A DNA stretch of 64,000 nt. It comes from Flavobacteriales bacterium. GTDB lineage: Bacteria; Bacteroidota; Bacteroidia; Flavobacteriales; Schleiferiaceae. The stretch is from contig CP051243.1 of assembly GCA_017795025.1 (NCBI GenBank), positions 1,240,001 through 1,304,000 on the forward strand. Direction: 5' to 3'. Positions 17,735-25,434 of this stretch are shown here, in pieces; position 1 is the stretch's first letter; each line of letters starts with the position of its first letter. Both the position numbers and the translations under genes were made by a program. The notes under the pieces were generated by a model that saw only the letters and a list, made by a program, of their open reading frames with translations, had not been told where the DNA came from and searched no databases.

Positions 17735-18847
17735 ATGATTCTCATGAGCAAAAAACTATTCCCGGGTCTATTAATGGCAGTGCTATTTTTAAGACCCCTT
17801 GCGGCCCAGGTCGCTTTCGCAGATGTTAAATTCTGGATTGGTTCCGGAACCGACACCACCCTCCTTGTTATCGATTTTAATGACGGTAGTACCGACTCCT
17901 CCTACCTTTGGGGCTATGCCTATTCTGGGGCGCAAAACGGCGAAGATCTACTTTTAGCAGTAGCTGCCGCAGATGAAAACCTTCAGGTAAATATTGCTGG
18001 CGGTTTTTTGAATGATGTTCTATACGGTCAACACGAAGGAATTGGCGGTCAGCCCGATTACTGGAGCACCTGGAGTGGCAGCGATACCGCCTCCTTGGTG
18101 ATGAACTCTGGCATTGCCACCCCCTTAGTAGATGGAGAATGGTTTGCCCTCAGTTATACCGACTTTAATCCGGCCACCGTACCGGGCCTTCCCATACCGG
18201 CCTTCGACCCCAGTAGCTTCGCTTTTTCCGATGTAAATCAGTGGTTTGGCAGTGGCTCCGATAGCATGGCCTTATTTATCGACTTTCAATTAGCAGGCGA
18301 TTCGGCCCGCTTGGTATTTGGCTACTTATTTAACGATTCTGTTACCGCGGCCCAGGTCCTGTCCGACCTCGATCAAAACATTCCGGGACTCAGCGTTAAT
18401 GCAGCCAGCTTCTTAAACGATATTAGCTACAATAGCTGGAATGGAATAGGCGGAGCACCTAATTACTGGAGCACCTGGTCGGGCACCAATGTCGGTAACT
18501 GGTTTCTCAATGCGGGGATCAGCACTTATGTTAAAGATGGTGAGCTTTTCGGTTGCAGTTATACCGACTTTGCCCCAGCCTTACGTCCGCAGGTGCCTTT
18601 AGGCCTTCGAGCGATTGGATTAGAACCTCAACTTCTGCCCGAAATTGCGCTTTATCCCAACCCAAGTAAGGGAAAAGCTTTCCTTCAAGTAGCAGGAAGC
18701 CACCAACTTAAGATTTACAATACTGCCGGAGTCTTAAAGTACTCGACTGATTTTAAAGATCGAATCGAGCTTAACTTAGAAGCCTGGCAAAAAGGGATTT
18801 ACCTCCTGCAGATTGATGGAGCTAGTCAGCGCTTGGTGTTACACTAA
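17735..18847 (+). CDS. T9SS-sorted protein with tandem-duplicated unknown domain, B12-regulated
   Basis: A 370-residue protein with a signal peptide ending near Ala24-Gln25; an alternative ATG lies at 17744. Two homologous domains follow, at about 28-153 and 162-280. Both contain W-x-GSG, an aspartate-phenylalanine strand, a hydrophobic GY, FLND, GIGG-x-P-x-YWSTWSG, and a DGE-x-F...SYTDF-x-PA ending. The last 70 residues (IALYPNPSKGKAFLQVAG...) are a T9SS type A sorting domain. I cannot name the repeated domain. As the first gene behind a cobalamin riboswitch, in an operon with a BtuB-like receptor and BtuG-like lipoprotein, it is inferred to act in corrinoid capture at the cell surface. The aromatic-rich YWSTWSG could contact the corrin ring, but this is speculation. 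Confidence 0.8.
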   Translation: MILMSKKLFPGLLMAVLFLRPLAAQVAFADVKFWIGSGTDTTLLVIDFNDGSTDSSYLWGYAYSGAQNGEDLLLAVAAADENLQVNIAGGFLNDVLYGQHEGIGGQPDYWSTWSGSDTASLVMNSGIATPLVDGEWFALSYTDFNPATVPGLPIPAFDPSSFAFSDVNQWFGSGSDSMALFIDFQLAGDSARLVFGYLFNDSVTAAQVLSDLDQNIPGLSVNAASFLNDISYNSWNGIGGAPNYWSTWSGTNVGNWFLNAGISTYVKDGELFGCSYTDFAPALRPQVPLGLRAIGLEPQLLPEIALYPNPSKGKAFLQVAGSHQLKIYNTAGVLKYSTDFKDRIELNLEAWQKGIYLLQIDGASQRLVLH

Positions 18848-19788
18848 TGCGTATTCTTTTCTTCATAGTACTCTTAGGAGGAACGCTTCAAGCGCAAAGT
18901 CCCGGGCCTTTTGCTCCGGCTGCTGGAATGCCTGGTAGCAGTGCCATTCATAAAGACAGCTCCTTAATCGATAGCTGGGCGCAATTGGGCTGGTTAGAGC
19001 AAAGAGGTTGGCTCGATATTGCCAATAAAAGTTTAGGCTATGCTAGTCACGGGGATACCGCGTATGCTATGGCTTACGCTGATGGGCAAGTTATTAGCTT
19101 AGGCGATAGTGGTCGATTTGTTTATCATCTACCGCAAGGTATTTGGGATCATTCCGGAGCAGAGTTTGCCATTTTTGAGAATAGCTTTAGCGATGTATTT
19201 CTCGAATTGGCCTTTGTGGAAGTAAGTAAAGATGGACAGCATTACCATCGGTTTCCCGCCTTGTGTTTATTAGATAGCAGCAGCCAAACGGGAGCCTTTG
19301 GAACGAGCGAGCCTACGCGAATACATAATTTGGCGGGAAAGTACCGGGCCGATTTTGGGGTTCCTTTCGACTTGGCCGATATCACTGGGCTGGATACGGT
19401 TTACTACATCCGAATAATAGATGTTATTGGTAGCATTAACCCCCAATGGGCCAGTCGCGACGCTCAGGGGCGAATAATTAATGATCCCTACCCCACCGCT
19501 TTTGCCTCTGGAGGTTTCGACTTAGATGCCCTTGCTATTTTAAATCCTAATAGCCTTTCGGCAGATGCGGCTCAGAGAATGGTTCATCGGGCCTACCCTA
19601 ATCCCGCAAGTCATTACGTTAGGGTGCCACAGGCGAAGAGTTTAAGGCTTTACAATAGTTCGGGGCGACTGCTTCTCGAGTCCTTAGGCTCCAAACTCGA
19701 TCTAGCCCAACTGCCTCCTGGATATTACCTCTTGGAGGCCACTTTTGCCTCCGGGTCTCGTCAAATGGAAAAGCTCTACCACAAATGA
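18847..19788 (+). CDS. T9SS-sorted cell-surface protein in the B12 operon
   Basis: A 313-residue protein with signal peptide MRILFFIVLLGGTLQAQ. The central domain (about 50-235) contains LGDSGRFVYHLPQGI, FAIFENSF, LELAFVEVSKDGQHYHRFPA and FASGGFDLDALAIL, a beta-sandwich-like pattern seen in Bacteroidota cell surface proteins of unknown role. The final 70 residues (YPNPASHYVRVPQAKSLRLY...) are a T9SS sorting domain. Its ATG shares one base with the TAA of the preceding gene, and its own stop overlaps the receptor gene, so all are tightly coupled under the cobalamin riboswitch. The suggested role is surface binding or presentation of corrinoids. No binding residues can be named. Confidence 0.8.
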   Translation: MRILFFIVLLGGTLQAQSPGPFAPAAGMPGSSAIHKDSSLIDSWAQLGWLEQRGWLDIANKSLGYASHGDTAYAMAYADGQVISLGDSGRFVYHLPQGIWDHSGAEFAIFENSFSDVFLELAFVEVSKDGQHYHRFPALCLLDSSSQTGAFGTSEPTRIHNLAGKYRADFGVPFDLADITGLDTVYYIRIIDVIGSINPQWASRDAQGRIINDPYPTAFASGGFDLDALAILNPNSLSADAAQRMVHRAYPNPASHYVRVPQAKSLRLYNSSGRLLLESLGSKLDLAQLPPGYYLLEATFASGSRQMEKLYHK

Positions 19789-21731
19789 GAAACAGCCTCC
19801 TTGGCTTAGGGCTATTCTTGGTTCCGCTTATTAGCTGCGGACAGGAAAAGGACAGTGCAAACTATAGCATTATCCTTGAGGATACTATTTTCCAATTTAG
19901 GAGCATCGACGTTTTCGCGCATTACAGCCAAGGTCCTAATAAAGCCCACAAAACCAGTGTCATTAGTGAAGATAGCTTGAACCGCTTCCAGTCTTTCAAT
20001 TTAGCCGAAGCGCTTAAACAGGGTACCGCGCTCTTTGTGAAATCCTATGGCGCTAATGGGGTGGCCAGCTTAAATCTTCGGGGAACCGGGGCCAGTCATA
20101 CCAAGGTGTACTGGAATGGCCTCGACATTTCCCCACCGGGCTTAGGTTTGATGGATTTATCCTTACTCCCCAGGGACCCTTTCGAATATAGCGAGCTGAG
20201 CTATGGCGCTGGGGCTCTTCCCTTAAGCTCCGGGAATATTGGTGGTGGCCTGTTTATGCATACGGTGCCTTATGCGCGGGGAAATCAACGAAGTCAGCTG
20301 CAATTAGGTAGTGGAAGTTTTGGCCGCCAATCCTACCTCCTTTCCAACCGCAGTAGTATTCAAAACTTACGCAGTGTAAGCAGCATCTCTTACCAAAGTA
20401 GCGCTAATGACTTTAAGTATCGGCTGCCGGGTGAAACGGAGCGAAAGCATCAACAGCAAAATGCCCAAATTGAACAGTTTCATATCAAACAAGGCTTGCA
20501 TTACCGGCTAAATAGTAAACAGCATATTGGCCTTAACGCTTGGTACAATTTTACCAATCGGGAAATTCCGCGCATCGCCATCGCTAATGCCAGCGTTCAC
20601 GACCGAATGGAAGACGAGAACTTCTACCTCAATGCCGATTGGCAATATGCCATCAATGCACGGCAATCACGTATTCATTGGACCATGGGCTTGGTAAACT
20701 CCTCTAACCGCTTTTATTTGCTAAATGAAGCTGTACCGAGCCGCAATGATTACCGCAGCTATCAGTCTATATTTAAATACGTACTCAGCCCCAAAGACAA
20801 GCCCGGTGTTTACACGCGCAAACTAGAATTTAGCTTGCAAAATCGCTACGACATAGTACGTAACGATGCCTACACCCAGGCCCAGGGGCGCTACACCAAT
20901 GCGCTATATGGAAACTACACCCTCTTGTTGCATTCGGGTTGGGAACTCGGTGCTCAAGGGCGCTTTGAAGTTTTTGACCGTAAGCTGGCCCCCTTAACTG
21001 GTAGTATAAGTTTAGCTTATCAGGCAAAAAATAATTGGAAGCTCTATACCAACCTCAGTCGCAATTACCGCCTACCGGGATTAAACGACTTGTATTGGCA
21101 ACCGGGCGGGAATCCTAGTCTAGAACCGGAATTATCCCATGGAATTGATCTTGGTTATCAGCAGGAGCTGAGGAAGGAACATCAAAGCTTAAGCTGGGAG
21201 CTAAACCTCTTTTGGATGCAAGTGCAGAATTGGATTCAATGGACTCCGAATAATGGAGTTTGGAGCGCCCAAAATTACAAGGAGGTGGCCAACTCAGGAC
21301 TGGAGGCCAGTTTAAATCAGCAATATAAATTTGGCGCTTTGGCTATCGGCCTTGGAATACAATATCAGTACCTAAGGAGTCTTAATTTGGGCAGTACGGC
21401 TAATCCTAGCTTAGAAGGTAAAACCTTGCCTTTTAATCCTAGTCATAACTTCAATTCACAAATTAGTTTGCATTACCATAAGGTGCAACTGGCTTATCAA
21501 TTTAATTTCACCGACCGCTATTTTTTAGATGAGGCTAATTATTATTATCTCCCCTCCTATGCGGTTCAAGACTTACGTTTCGGCTATAAATTCGATTGGC
21601 ATGATCAGCATCTGCAAATTCAATTAGGCATCAATAATTTAGGAAACCGCGATTATCAAATCATTGCTTGGCGACCCGAACCCGGCATTCACTATTACCT
21701 TTCATTAGTATGGGATTGGCGAAAAAACTGA
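19785..21731 (+). CDS. btuB: TonB-dependent outer-membrane receptor, BtuB-like cobalamin transporter
   Basis: A 648-residue protein with a signal peptide (Cys18 near the cleavage region). A plug domain covers about 45-165, with SVISEDSLNRFQSFNLAEALKQG, NLRGTGASHTKVYWNGLDI and a GSGNIGG-type end, followed by a 22-strand-sized beta-barrel. The C-terminus (LQIQLGINNLGNRDYQIIAWRPEPGIHYYLSL) has the expected terminal strands and aromatic end. Its length is near that of E. coli BtuB and shorter than SusC-type receptors. Substrate assignment comes from the cobalamin riboswitch and neighbours, not from residues I can recognise. ATGA-type coupling joins it to the upstream gene, and the downstream lipoprotein begins inside its 3' end. 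Confidence 0.88.
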   Translation: MRNSLLGLGLFLVPLISCGQEKDSANYSIILEDTIFQFRSIDVFAHYSQGPNKAHKTSVISEDSLNRFQSFNLAEALKQGTALFVKSYGANGVASLNLRGTGASHTKVYWNGLDISPPGLGLMDLSLLPRDPFEYSELSYGAGALPLSSGNIGGGLFMHTVPYARGNQRSQLQLGSGSFGRQSYLLSNRSSIQNLRSVSSISYQSSANDFKYRLPGETERKHQQQNAQIEQFHIKQGLHYRLNSKQHIGLNAWYNFTNREIPRIAIANASVHDRMEDENFYLNADWQYAINARQSRIHWTMGLVNSSNRFYLLNEAVPSRNDYRSYQSIFKYVLSPKDKPGVYTRKLEFSLQNRYDIVRNDAYTQAQGRYTNALYGNYTLLLHSGWELGAQGRFEVFDRKLAPLTGSISLAYQAKNNWKLYTNLSRNYRLPGLNDLYWQPGGNPSLEPELSHGIDLGYQQELRKEHQSLSWELNLFWMQVQNWIQWTPNNGVWSAQNYKEVANSGLEASLNQQYKFGALAIGLGIQYQYLRSLNLGSTANPSLEGKTLPFNPSHNFNSQISLHYHKVQLAYQFNFTDRYFLDEANYYYLPSYAVQDLRFGYKFDWHDQHLQIQLGINNLGNRDYQIIAWRPEPGIHYYLSLVWDWRKN

Positions 21732-22708
21732 TACTTGTTTGGGCTAGCCTTAGCTTACTTGCAGCCTGTCACAAGGATTTAGGTCCGCAGTCTGTATCCG
21801 GTAACCAAGTAGTGCCCGACTCCAATGCGGTGATCATCGTAAATGAAGGGAATTTCCAATGGGGGAATGCCAGTTTAGGGCAGTACAACCCCGATTTAGA
21901 CCTTTATGAAGATGGGCTTTTTCGGGAGACCAATGCAGAGGCCCTGGGTGATGTCATTCAAGAAGCCCATAAAATTGGCGATCGCTATTATTTGGTGATG
22001 AATGGTTCCAATGAACTGATCATTTGCGACAGCGAATGGGAAGTCCAAAAGCGCGTGGCCGGACAAAGTGCTCCCTACAGACTCTATTTTTGGCAAGGCA
22101 AAATCTGCCTTAGCGATTATTATCAATCTAAACTGTGGTTCTTGGATTTAGAGGGGAAGCTGCTCTCCGAAAAGCCCATCTCGGGAGCCCCACAAAGCCT
22201 GCTCACTTGGCGCGGTAATTTGATTCTAGCGCATCAGCGAAAGCTTGAAAGCCTAAAGGATGAAAATAGTTCAAGCCAAATAATTTGGACGAGCGATGCG
22301 GATATTTCCGCGGTACTAAACTTTAATAATGAATTATTTATCGCCGCTGCAGATGGGCAGCTATGGCGTTGGTCCCATCCCGATTCTAGTTTAGTATTGG
22401 TAGACAGCCTAACTATTGAAAGCGGAAGCCTAGTCGATGCTGAAGACGCTTTTTACAGTTACGATGGTGACAGTATTTACCGCCATAGTGCAGGGCGGCA
22501 GTATAAAGCTCAGCCCTTAAGCGCGGTAACCTGCGAAAACTATTACGGCCTCGATTACCATCAAAAAAGCCAATGCCTTTACCTTTTTGATGCCCAGCAG
22601 TATATTGCCCCACATCGGGTGCGGCGCATCAGTGCTGCAAATGGGCAAATACTAAACGACTTTGAAGCAGGCGCTTTACCGAATGGATTGGTAAAGGTTT
22701 GGGATTAA
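21710..22708 (+). CDS. BtuG-like beta-propeller surface lipoprotein (YncE/DUF5074 type)
   Basis: The ATG at 21710 gives MGLAKKLILVWASLSLLAAC, a lipoprotein signal with Cys20; the TTG at 21668 is an unlikely start. The 332-residue mature region opens with VIIVNEGNFQWGNASLGQY and continues with ALGDVIQEAHKIGDRYYLVMN, the pattern of DUF5074/YncE-like propellers. In Bacteroides, BtuG proteins of this fold cap BtuB and bind cobalamin with extreme affinity. Here the gene overlaps the 3' end of the BtuB-like receptor gene by 22 bp and ends the riboswitch operon. I infer the same role. The propeller blades are not all identifiable by eye. Confidence 0.83.
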   Translation: MGLAKKLILVWASLSLLAACHKDLGPQSVSGNQVVPDSNAVIIVNEGNFQWGNASLGQYNPDLDLYEDGLFRETNAEALGDVIQEAHKIGDRYYLVMNGSNELIICDSEWEVQKRVAGQSAPYRLYFWQGKICLSDYYQSKLWFLDLEGKLLSEKPISGAPQSLLTWRGNLILAHQRKLESLKDENSSSQIIWTSDADISAVLNFNNELFIAAADGQLWRWSHPDSSLVLVDSLTIESGSLVDAEDAFYSYDGDSIYRHSAGRQYKAQPLSAVTCENYYGLDYHQKSQCLYLFDAQQYIAPHRVRRISAANGQILNDFEAGALPNGLVKVWD

Positions 22709-22721
22709 GAAGCTATCCACT

Positions 22722-23255
22722 TTAAAGGAACACCAAGGCCAGAGCGAAGAGTAAGCCCACTCCTGCAAATAGAAGGCCCTTCTTAAAAACATCCGTACCC
22801 GGGAAATACATCCAAAAAGCGGAAATCACAAAGAACAATAGGCTTAAGCCGAAAAAGATATTTAAAAAGGCCAAAGGTCTGCTGCTGGTGGCTTTATGCA
22901 GATGAGTCATCTTATCTAAAAGGAAGGGCAATTCCTTCAAGGTGTATTCTGCCTGCCCGCTTACTTTATTATAGCTTCCATCTTTAAAATAGAGCGTGGA
23001 ATCATCTTCCTTCTCCACTCGAAACCTACGTATTTCCAAGGCCTCCCCTAAGGCTTCAGCCTCCAAACCTGGGGCCAAGGACTTTTCGATATGGCTCACT
23101 TTCTTAAAGGTATCGGTATCTCTAAAAATCAATACGATGCCGCTAAGGGCATAAACGGCCATAATTCCTGCCAAAAAGAACCCTAGGTACCGGTGCCAAA
23201 CCCGCATTTTCTGATGAAGCTTCATGCTTTGTAATTTGCCGTAAAAGTATTTCAT
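22722..23255 (-). CDS. PepSY-associated transmembrane protein
   Basis: A 177-residue protein. The N-terminus has HQKMRVWHRYLGFFLAGIMAVYALSGIVLIF, the typical first segment of PepSY-associated membrane proteins. A periplasmic PepSY-like region of about 80 residues follows, with KVSGQAEYTLKELPFLLDKMTHLHK. Two further helices end the protein. Family members often lie with siderophore or other TonB-linked uptake and with respiratory reductases. It is convergent with the B12 operon (13-bp gap), so a link to it is uncertain. The start may be the ATG at 23255 or the one at 23225. Confidence 0.75.
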   Translation of the reverse strand: MKYFYGKLQSMKLHQKMRVWHRYLGFFLAGIMAVYALSGIVLIFRDTDTFKKVSHIEKSLAPGLEAEALGEALEIRRFRVEKEDDSTLYFKDGSYNKVSGQAEYTLKELPFLLDKMTHLHKATSSRPLAFLNIFFGLSLLFFVISAFWMYFPGTDVFKKGLLFAGVGLLFALALVFL

Positions 23256-23324
23256 CCTCCTACAGGTCGATACCCCATTCCGAATAAAAAAGGCCTATTT
23301 TGGAATTTTAAATTGCTCCTAAAT

Positions 23325-24242
23325 ATGCCTTGTTTAAGATACCTTTCTCTGCTAATTCTCAGCCTTAGCCTGCACTACGGATTTGCTCAAAACCCCTTGG
23401 GGTCTGGCTATAAGCCTATTCAAATAGACAGTAGTTACGAGCACAACAAATGGGGAATTAGTCCTACTGATATGCCCTATTATTTCGCGGCCTATACCCT
23501 TTCTTTCGATAGTGAAGATGATAATAATGCGGATGGCAGCGGCGACAAATGGGCCATTCCCGAATGGGTGGCCTATGAAGTAAAACGTAAGACAAACCAA
23601 GAAGAACCAAGCTATTCTCGTCCTTCCTGGATGACGGTTGACTCCCTTTTTGAATTAGGGCTAATTCCTACTAACGATTCCTATCATGTAAAAGGAACGC
23701 GCGATTTAAAGGAAGTAAAAACGGATTATCGTTTTATTCGCGGCCATTTATGTCCTAAGGAAACTGCCGATCGGATAAGCATGGAAGCTGGTTGGAATAC
23801 GCATACTTTTCTCAATGCTGTACCGCAGCTGCAATGGCAAAACAACGGACCTTGGAAAGCTCTGGAGCTCGATATCCTAAACTGGGCCGATACCTACGGA
23901 CGCGTTTGGGTAATTACCGGACCGGTTTTCTTTGCCCGAAATCCAGCCCTTTGGTTGGGTCAGGAAACAGAAGTTAAAGTAGCCGTACCGGATGCCCTTT
24001 TTAAAATTGTTATCCGCGAATCGGATGGTCCCAGCGGAATCGAAAGCCTTTGCTTTATCATCCCTAATGTGCTGCCTAAGAACATAGAATACTTCCATTT
24101 TTTATGCAGTATGAAGTATGTAAGTCGCTGCACGGGCTTGCAATTCCTTACCAATTTACCCGAGGATCAACGCAGCATAGAATACCAAAAACAAATTGGG
24201 GAGGACCTGGTCGAAAAACTAAGCCGGGTTGAAGCTTGGTAA
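23325..24242 (+). CDS. Secreted DNA/RNA non-specific endonuclease (NUC1 family)
   Basis: A 305-residue protein. The ATG at 23325 gives MPCLRYLSLLILSLSLHYGFAQ, a Sec signal peptide. The catalytic motif is RGHLCPK at about residues 139-145, a variant of the DRGH motif with His as general base. It is followed by NAVPQLQWQNNGPWKALE, where Asn binds the Mg2+ ion, and by VWVITGPVFF. The enzyme would cleave single- and double-stranded DNA and RNA outside the cytoplasm. No T9SS sorting domain is present, so it is probably periplasmic or released. It ends head-to-head with the next gene with adjacent stops and lies 1.2 kb from a second nuclease gene of another family. Confidence 0.92.
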   Translation: MPCLRYLSLLILSLSLHYGFAQNPLGSGYKPIQIDSSYEHNKWGISPTDMPYYFAAYTLSFDSEDDNNADGSGDKWAIPEWVAYEVKRKTNQEEPSYSRPSWMTVDSLFELGLIPTNDSYHVKGTRDLKEVKTDYRFIRGHLCPKETADRISMEAGWNTHTFLNAVPQLQWQNNGPWKALELDILNWADTYGRVWVITGPVFFARNPALWLGQETEVKVAVPDALFKIVIRESDGPSGIESLCFIIPNVLPKNIEYFHFLCSMKYVSRCTGLQFLTNLPEDQRSIEYQKQIGEDLVEKLSRVEAW

Positions 24243-25328
24243 CTATTGCTTTACTATCCTTCGCTTAAAGGTATGTCCCCGATTTTCCCAGTTAATGAGG
24301 TAAATGCCTTTCGGCAGATGGGCCAGCGAAATACGAGCCTTAGCTTGATTTAGCGGGTAACTGCCTAGCTTAGTTCCATCAAGCCTCCAAAGGCTAATGC
24401 GCGTGCCTTCCCAATCCTTAACTTCCAAATTGAGCCAATCCTGTACCGGGTTGGGATAAACGCTCCATTCCATTGAAGCAATCGATTCTGTTAGCGATAC
24501 ATAGGGACTATAGCCATAAATCCAACGCATTTGCGGAACAATACTGCTATCCCGAGGGTCCAAGACCAGGTTGGTTAATGTATCGAGGGCACCATTCCCG
24601 TTCCAACTGTAGTCTTGTCGACCTGCTAATTGGGGACCCTGACTGGTATGAAGGTAAAATTCAGCATAACTAGTTAGTCCGTTGCTGCCAAAGAAATAGT
24701 CCAGCGAATAAATGGTATCACCCAAAAAATTGAGCAATGCTTCCGTGGTTTTTCGACCTACCAAATCATATTCGTACACGGCCTCTTCATCTAAGATCCA
24801 ACCGTTAAAATCCATCAGGTAAAATTTTTGCCGCAGCAAACGTCCCTGCCGATTAAAGCTTTGCTCTATCTTCTCCATCAACTGCCAAGCTCCTAATCGA
24901 TAAGAGGAAGTGAGAATTTCTATTTGGTTGCCAGCCGAATCGTAGCGATAGGTGGTGCGCTCATAAAATCGTAGGGGCTGGTTTCCATAGGCCGCCTTCT
25001 TTAATATAGAATCTAAGTTTCCATTCGAGCTATAATGGTAATAACTGAGCTCAAAGATCCTTTGGGTAGAATCCATCATTACAATGGAATCGATTAAACC
25101 ATTAGGCCGAGTGTAGCGGATTTCCTGCAGCCTTTGATACCACATCACCTGATTCCAAACCTTAAAATTGGTTTGCCTAAGATGATTGTTAGCGGTATAG
25201 GAATAATCCTTGCGCTCCGAGTCTTGCCACTCCGAACTATGATAAATTTGTGATAGCTCGTATTGAAGGTTTTGCGCAGGAAGGGCTAGGCAGGAAATAA
25301 GTAAAGACAGAAGCAAATAGTTTCTCAT
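24243..25328 (-). CDS. Secreted T9SS protein with YD/RHS-like strand repeats
   Basis: A 361-residue protein with signal peptide MRNYLLLSLLISCLALPAQ. The body consists of short beta repeats such as YSYTANNHLRQTNF, YYHYSSNGNLDSIL, TTYRYDSAGNQIEI and AVYEYDLVGRKTTEAL, reminiscent of the Y-D-x-x-G repeats of RHS/teneurin shells. The C-terminal 75 residues (WSVYPNPVQDWLNLEV to FKRRIVKQ) form a T9SS type A sorting domain. No enzyme domain is seen. It may be an adhesin or binding protein. It lies between the two secreted nuclease genes and shares orientation with the endonuclease I gene, 106 bp downstream of it. Confidence 0.82.
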   Translation of the reverse strand: MRNYLLLSLLISCLALPAQNLQYELSQIYHSSEWQDSERKDYSYTANNHLRQTNFKVWNQVMWYQRLQEIRYTRPNGLIDSIVMMDSTQRIFELSYYHYSSNGNLDSILKKAAYGNQPLRFYERTTYRYDSAGNQIEILTSSYRLGAWQLMEKIEQSFNRQGRLLRQKFYLMDFNGWILDEEAVYEYDLVGRKTTEALLNFLGDTIYSLDYFFGSNGLTSYAEFYLHTSQGPQLAGRQDYSWNGNGALDTLTNLVLDPRDSSIVPQMRWIYGYSPYVSLTESIASMEWSVYPNPVQDWLNLEVKDWEGTRISLWRLDGTKLGSYPLNQAKARISLAHLPKGIYLINWENRGHTFKRRIVKQ

Positions 25329-25434
25329 AGCAGCGAATAGGTTTGCGATTGTATAAAGATTTTAAGGTATACCTTAAAGACGGGGCAAAAGCAAAATGGT
25401 TGCTTTCCATTCCCAATTCAATAAAAAGCAATGC

